Part shown: positions 55,101 to 61,100 of the stretch, piece by piece
Layout: every line of letters starts with the position of its first letter
Position numbering within the stretch: the first letter of the stretch is position 1
From: Papio anubis
Lineage: Eukaryota; Chordata; Mammalia; Primates; Cercopithecidae
Length of the DNA stretch: 64,000 nt
Reading direction: 5' to 3'
NCBI RefSeq assembly: GCF_008728515.1
Contig: NC_044995.1
Location: 9,931,104-9,995,103, forward strand
Notes under the pieces: model-generated
What the model was told of the DNA's origin: nothing
Databases searched by the model: none
What the model saw: only the letters and a program-made list of their open reading frames with translations
Program-made: the position numbers and the translations under genes

Positions 55101-58100
55101 TGTCATGATACAGTTGTCCAAACCCACAGTATGTACAATATCAAGAGTGAGCCCCGGTGTCAGCTGTGGACTCTGCGTGACAATGCTGTGTACATGCAGG
55201 TTCTTCGATTGTAATAAATGTGCCACTCTGGTAGACTGTAACAAGGGACCACTTTGGAGTGGCTCAACAGAGGGGGAGCGAGTCCATCCCCTCCTGTCCT
55301 GCTGGCAAGGGCAGTGGCACCGCCGCCTCGGGCAGCGGGAGCTGAGGGGATGTAGCCTGCAAGTAGCTCCCAGCACAGAACTCCGGTAATGGTACTGGAC
55401 AGCCACACAATGGCATACCCTGCAGCCACCAAAAAAAAAGGACAGATGCCACTGAATCATATACTTTAACATTTTCATGCGAATTTTACCCCCAAGCAAA
55501 AAAAAAAAAAAAAGGGCATCCGAGCTCCCAGAGCTCTTGCCCTGCGTCATGGACAGTTTTCGTTGGGGAAGCCGACCACCATGTGCTGAGGTCGCTCAAG
55601 CAGCCCGAGCTTCTTGCCAACAGCCAGTAAAACTCTGCTAGCCCCGGGGCAAGCCACGGTGGAAGCCCATCTCTAGCACCCCTCCCTCGGAGGAGGATTG
55701 TGAGGGATTAACGAGGTGCGGCGCACAAGGCTGAGTGCAGTCAGACCTTCGGGTAACGCGGCCCGGCTCACGGCTGACCACAACCTCATGAAGACACAAA
55801 GCCAGAAGCAGCCCTCCTTGATGGGGGCCACTCCTGCATTCCTAACCCACAGGAAGGGGAAAGATAAGCTACTGTGGCTTCAGAAAAAAGGACAGAGGCA
55901 GGTCAATGTGTGCAACAGTCAGGATGGTCCGCCCCAGCCGTGCACATCCGAGGAAAAGAGATGAATCTGTGTGTCTATGTGTGCACATACCACACACGGC
56001 ACACTCCACATATGCACACACCACACACCCCGTATACACCCACCACATACACACATCCCACACACCCCATGCACATCCACACACCACACATACGCACCAC
56101 ACACACACACCCCAAATGCACCCCATATACCCCACACACTGCACATGCCCCACACATATACATACACACCCCCAGCATACACATCCCACACACATACACA
56201 CACACTCCCCATACCACACACACCTCCACATCTATACCACACAACCACACACCCCATGTACACGCTCCATACATACGACACACCATACACACCCTACACA
56301 TGCACCACACACCCACTACACATACACACCACACACACCCACATTTGTCCTTACAGATTTATCAAAATCTCTGGAAGCAGAAACTGGCATGACAGTGGTT
56401 TTCTCTGGAATGGGGACCAGGTTTGAGGACAGGGACCGTTTGCTATGTACTCTTTTGTACCTGGTGAATGACGTGACTGTCTCACAGATTTTTTAAAATA
56501 TGTAATGACTTTTTTTTTTTTTTGAGACAAGGTCTCACTCTGTCACCCAGACTGGAGTGCAGTGACACGATCTCAGCTGACTGCAGCCTCCACCTCCCAG
56601 GCTCACATGATCCTCCCTCCTCAGCCTCCCAGGTAGCTGGGACCAGGTGTGAGCCACCAAGATGGCCTAAAGGCTTCCTAGACATCCCCACCCCCCTTTT
56701 TTTTTTTTTGAGACGGAGTCTCGCTCTGTCGCCCAGGCTGGAGTGCAGTGGCATGATCTCTGCTTACTGCAAGCTCCGCCCCCTGGGTACACGTCACTCT
56801 CCTGCCTCAGCCTCCCGAGTAGCTGGGACTACAGGCACCCGCCACCATGTCCGGCTAATTTTTTGTATATTTAGTAGAGACGGGGTTTCACCGTGTTAGC
56901 CAGGGTGGCCTTAATCTCTTGATCTCGTGATCTGCCCGCCTCGGCCTACCAAAGTGCTGGGATTACAGGCGTGAGCCACCGCGCCCGGCAAGACTTCTTT
57001 TTTAATGTAAGCTGTTGGAAGAAAACTCTGCCAGCCCCTCTCTACCCTGCTCTGGCCCTCAGGGACACCATGTCCTTCTCTCTGCCCTTTGTGGCCAAGC
57101 TGCCCCATGTCTGTCGGTCCCTCTATCTCCCTGGTTTTGGCTGCGACTTTCCAAGTGCCACCTCCTCCAAAGCTCCTTTCCTCACCTCATCAGAATGCTT
57201 CCTTCTTTCGGAATCTCCTCCTACCCAAATCCTCCCTGTTCTCCTCCCAGCCTCTGCATGGCTGGGGCCACCATCTGCCGGGAACACAACACTGATTCCA
57301 GGGCTCAGGATACATGGGGGTGAGGGAGAGAAAGGGGGTGTTGGACCCCCCTCGCAATCCCCATTTCAATGACCACATAGGCTGCTGGAGTTAAAAAAAT
57401 AGCCAACCTCAGGCCAGGCACGGGGGCTCACACCTATAATCCCAGCACTTAGGGAGGCTGAGGCTGGTGGATCATCTGAGGTCAGGAGTTTGAGACCAGC
57501 CTGGCCAACATGGTGAAACCCCACCTCTACTAAAAACACACACACAAAAAAAAATTAGCCAGGCATGGTGGTGTGTGCCTGTAAACCCAGCTACTTGGGA
57601 GGCTGAGGCAGAGGAATCCCTTGAACCAGGGAGGTGGAGGTTGCAGTGAGCCGAGATTGCGCCACTGCACTCCAGCCTGGGCGACAGAGCGAGACTCCAT
57701 CTCAAAAAACAAAAAAAGAAAGGAAAAAAGCCAACCTCGGACAGATTAAATGCAGAGTTACAATATGACCCAGGAGCTCCACTGCTAGGTATACACTCAA
57801 GAGAACGGAAAACAAATGTCAACGAAAAGACCTGTGCAGCCATGTCCACAGGAGCACGAGAGCCCAGAGAGAGATGGAAACCAGGGACTGTCAGCAGACA
57901 GGCGGAAGGAGAGGAAGGGCCTGGTGGACCCACACAACAGGACACATTCAGCCGCAAGAAAGAGCACAGCACTGCCACCCGCCACCACTCGGGGACCTCG
58001 CGCTGTATGAAAGGAGCCAGCAGCACTGCTACCCACCACCACTCGGGGACCTCGCACTGTACAAAAGGAGCCAGCGGCACTGCCACCCGCCACCACTCAG

Positions 58101-61100
58101 GGACCTCGCACTGTATGAAAGGAGCCAGCAGCACTGCCACCCCCGCCACCACTCGGGGACCTCGCACTGTATGAAAGGAGCCAGTGGCACTGCCACCCAC
58201 CACCACTCGGGGACCTTGCGCTGTATGAAAGGAGCCAGCGGCATTGCCACCCACCACCACTCGGGGACCTTGCGCTGTATGAAAGGAGCCGGACACAAAA
58301 GGCCTCACAGTGTGGGATTCCATTTGTACAAATGTCCCGGAGACGGATATCCTTAGAGGCAGTAAGTAGATTCATGTTACAGGGGCTGGGGGAGAGGATG
58401 GATGCTGACTGATTGCTTAACGGGTACAGAATTTCTGCCTGGGGGAGAGGATGAAAATGTTCTGAAATTCTGGCCAGGCGCAGTGGCTCACACCTGTAAT
58501 CCCAGCACTTTGGGAGGCTAAGGCAGGTGGATTGCCTGAGGTCAGGAGTTCGAGACCAGCCTGGCTAACATGGTGAAACCCAGTCTCTACTAAAAATACA
58601 AAAATTAGCCAGGCGTGGTGGCAGGCGCCTGTAATCCCAGCTACTTGAGAGGCTGAGGCAGGAGAATTGCTTGAACCTGAGAGGAGGAGGTTGCAGTGAG
58701 CCAAGATCACGCCATTGCACTCCAGCCTGGGTGACAAGAGTGAGACTCTGTCTCAAAAAAAAAAAAAGGAAAGACAGAAAAAAAGAAAATGTTCTGAAAT
58801 TAGTGACTGCCGACAGCCATACCACCCGAACGCGCCTGATCTCATCTAAAATTAGAGAGTGATGATGGCTGCACAACACTGTGAATATACTAAGTACTAT
58901 GTTGTTTTTTGGTTTTATTGTTTGTTTTCAGACAGGTCTTGCTCTGTCACGCAGGCTGGAGGTGCAATCATGGCTCACTGCAGCCTCAACTTCCCAGGCT
59001 CAGGTGATCCTACAACCTCAGTCTCCTGAGTAGCTGGAGTTACAGTCACGCACCACCAGATCCAGCTAATTTTTTAATTTTTGTAGAGACAGGGGTTTCC
59101 CTATGTTGCCCAGGCTGGTCTCAAACCCCTGGGCTTGAGCAATTCTCCTGCCTCGGCCTCCCAAACTGTGGGGATTCCAGATGTGAGCCACCATGCCTGG
59201 CCAAAAGTACTAAGTTACACACTTTATTTTATTTATTTATTTTTTTTATTTATTATTTTTTTTTGAGACGGAGTCTCACTCTGTTGCCCAGGCTGGAGTG
59301 CAGTGGCCGGATCTCAGCTCACTGCAAGCTCCGCCTCCCGGGTTTACGCCATTCTCCTGCCTCAGCCTTCCGAGTAGCTGGGACTACAGGCGCCCGCCAC
59401 CTCGCCCGGCTAGTTTTTTTTTTTTTTTGTATTTTTTTTTAGTAGAGACGGGGTTTCACCGTGTTAGCCAGGAGGTCTCGATCTCCCGACCTCGTGATCC
59501 GCCCGTCTCGGCCTCCCAAAGTGCTGGGATTACAGGCTTAAGCCACCACGCCCGGCCACTATTTTATTTTTATTTATTTATTTTTTTTTTGAGATGGAGT
59601 CTCGCTCTGTCACCGGGGCTGGAGTGCAATGGCCGGATCTCAGCTCACTGCAAGCTCCGCCTCCCAGGTTTACGCCATTCTCCTGCCTCAGCCTCCCGAG
59701 TGGCTGGGACTACAGGCGCCCGCCACCTCACCCGGCTAGTTTTTCGTATTTTTTAAGTAGAGACGGGGTTTCACTGTGTTAGCCAGGATGGTCTCGATCT
59801 CCTGACCCCGTGATCCACCCATCTCGGCCTCCCAAAGTGCTGGGATTACAGGCTTGAGCCACCGCGCCCGGCCAAGTTACACACTTTAAAAGGATGAATT
59901 GTGTGGCCTGTGAATTACATCTCAATAAAGCTGTCAGGGAAAATAAAAGGAAACAGCCCAGTAGGGGCGCTAGTGCAGCACATGCAGGCAGGCATCCAGT
60001 ACACACGAAGAGCTCCCCGGGCTGGGACCCTGGTTCTGTGTGTCCTCTCCAGACCCCCAGTGAGCCCAACTTCAGCAGGTGTGCATAAGGATTCAGCCAA
60101 GCAACACCTGGCATGGAGAAACTGCCCCACAGATGTTGGTTTTTGTCCCATCCCTGGCCCTGACCTGGCCCCTGTGTCCCAGGAGGCAGTGCATGGGGGA
60201 GTCCTGGCCAGCTCTGCCCTGTGGAGCTGCACAAACCTGGCCATGTCCCTCTGCCCACACCTCAGTTTCTTCCCCTGTCAAATGAGGATGCAAACGGTCC
60301 CACTTCACAGGCCATTAGGATAAAAAGAATTTGTGGCTGGACATGGTGGATCACACCTGTAATCTCAACACTTTCAGAGGCCAAGGCGGGAGGATCCCTT
60401 GAGGCTAGGAGTTCAAGACTAGCCTGGGTAACAAAGCAAGTCCTGTCTCTATATAGGTTAAATTTAAAAGAAAATAATAAGAAGAATTCATGTACAGCAG
60501 GGGTTCTGACCATAGGGCTTTCTATGACATCTGGGGGCATCTGCGCTGTGGTAGGTGGGGTGACAGTATCTCTCCATGGCATGGAGGCCACCCACTAGAT
60601 ACTGCTCAATGTCCTGTAGTACATAGGATGGCCCCTGAGAGAGTGAACCAGCCCCAGTGTGAACAGTGCCCAGCTGAAAAACTGCTGCGCGCAAAGCGTT
60701 CACGCTGAGGGCCGGGCAGTCTCCTCCCAAAGTGGTCATGTCTGCTTCGTGGCTGGCAGGGGGTTTGGCCGAGTGCACCACTCACTCTGCCTGCAGCACT
60801 CAGTGGCCAGAGGCCCAACAAGCATGGGAATAAACGAGTGAAGGCGATGCCTCTCCCTCTGCCCCAGCAGATCCCGAGGGCCCACCCAACACCCCCCCAG
60901 CACCCCTGCCCCCAGCCCCACCCGGACACTCACAGGAGATGGCGAAGAGGGCCTTGACGCGCACTGTGTCGCAGGCGTCGCGGTCCAGCAGCCGCAGCAG
61001 CTTACGCAGGGCGCCCAGGCCCAGCACCTGCTCCTGGATGGCTGCCACGTTCTGACTGCACGTGCCGATGAGCTGTGCCGCCCGCCACCGCAGCCCCGCA

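Noticed and set aside
55874..56392. Long His/Thr-rich frames on both strands
   Set aside because: They are translations of a CA-rich satellite, open in nearly all frames.
57969..58292. Regularly spaced repeats resembling a CRISPR array
   Set aside because: The units are contiguous with no unique spacers, and the host is a primate genome.
57472..58323. 283-residue minus-strand open frame with 18-residue repeats
   Set aside because: It is made of an antisense Alu, L1 debris and the 54-bp minisatellite, which stays open only because 54 is a multiple of 3.
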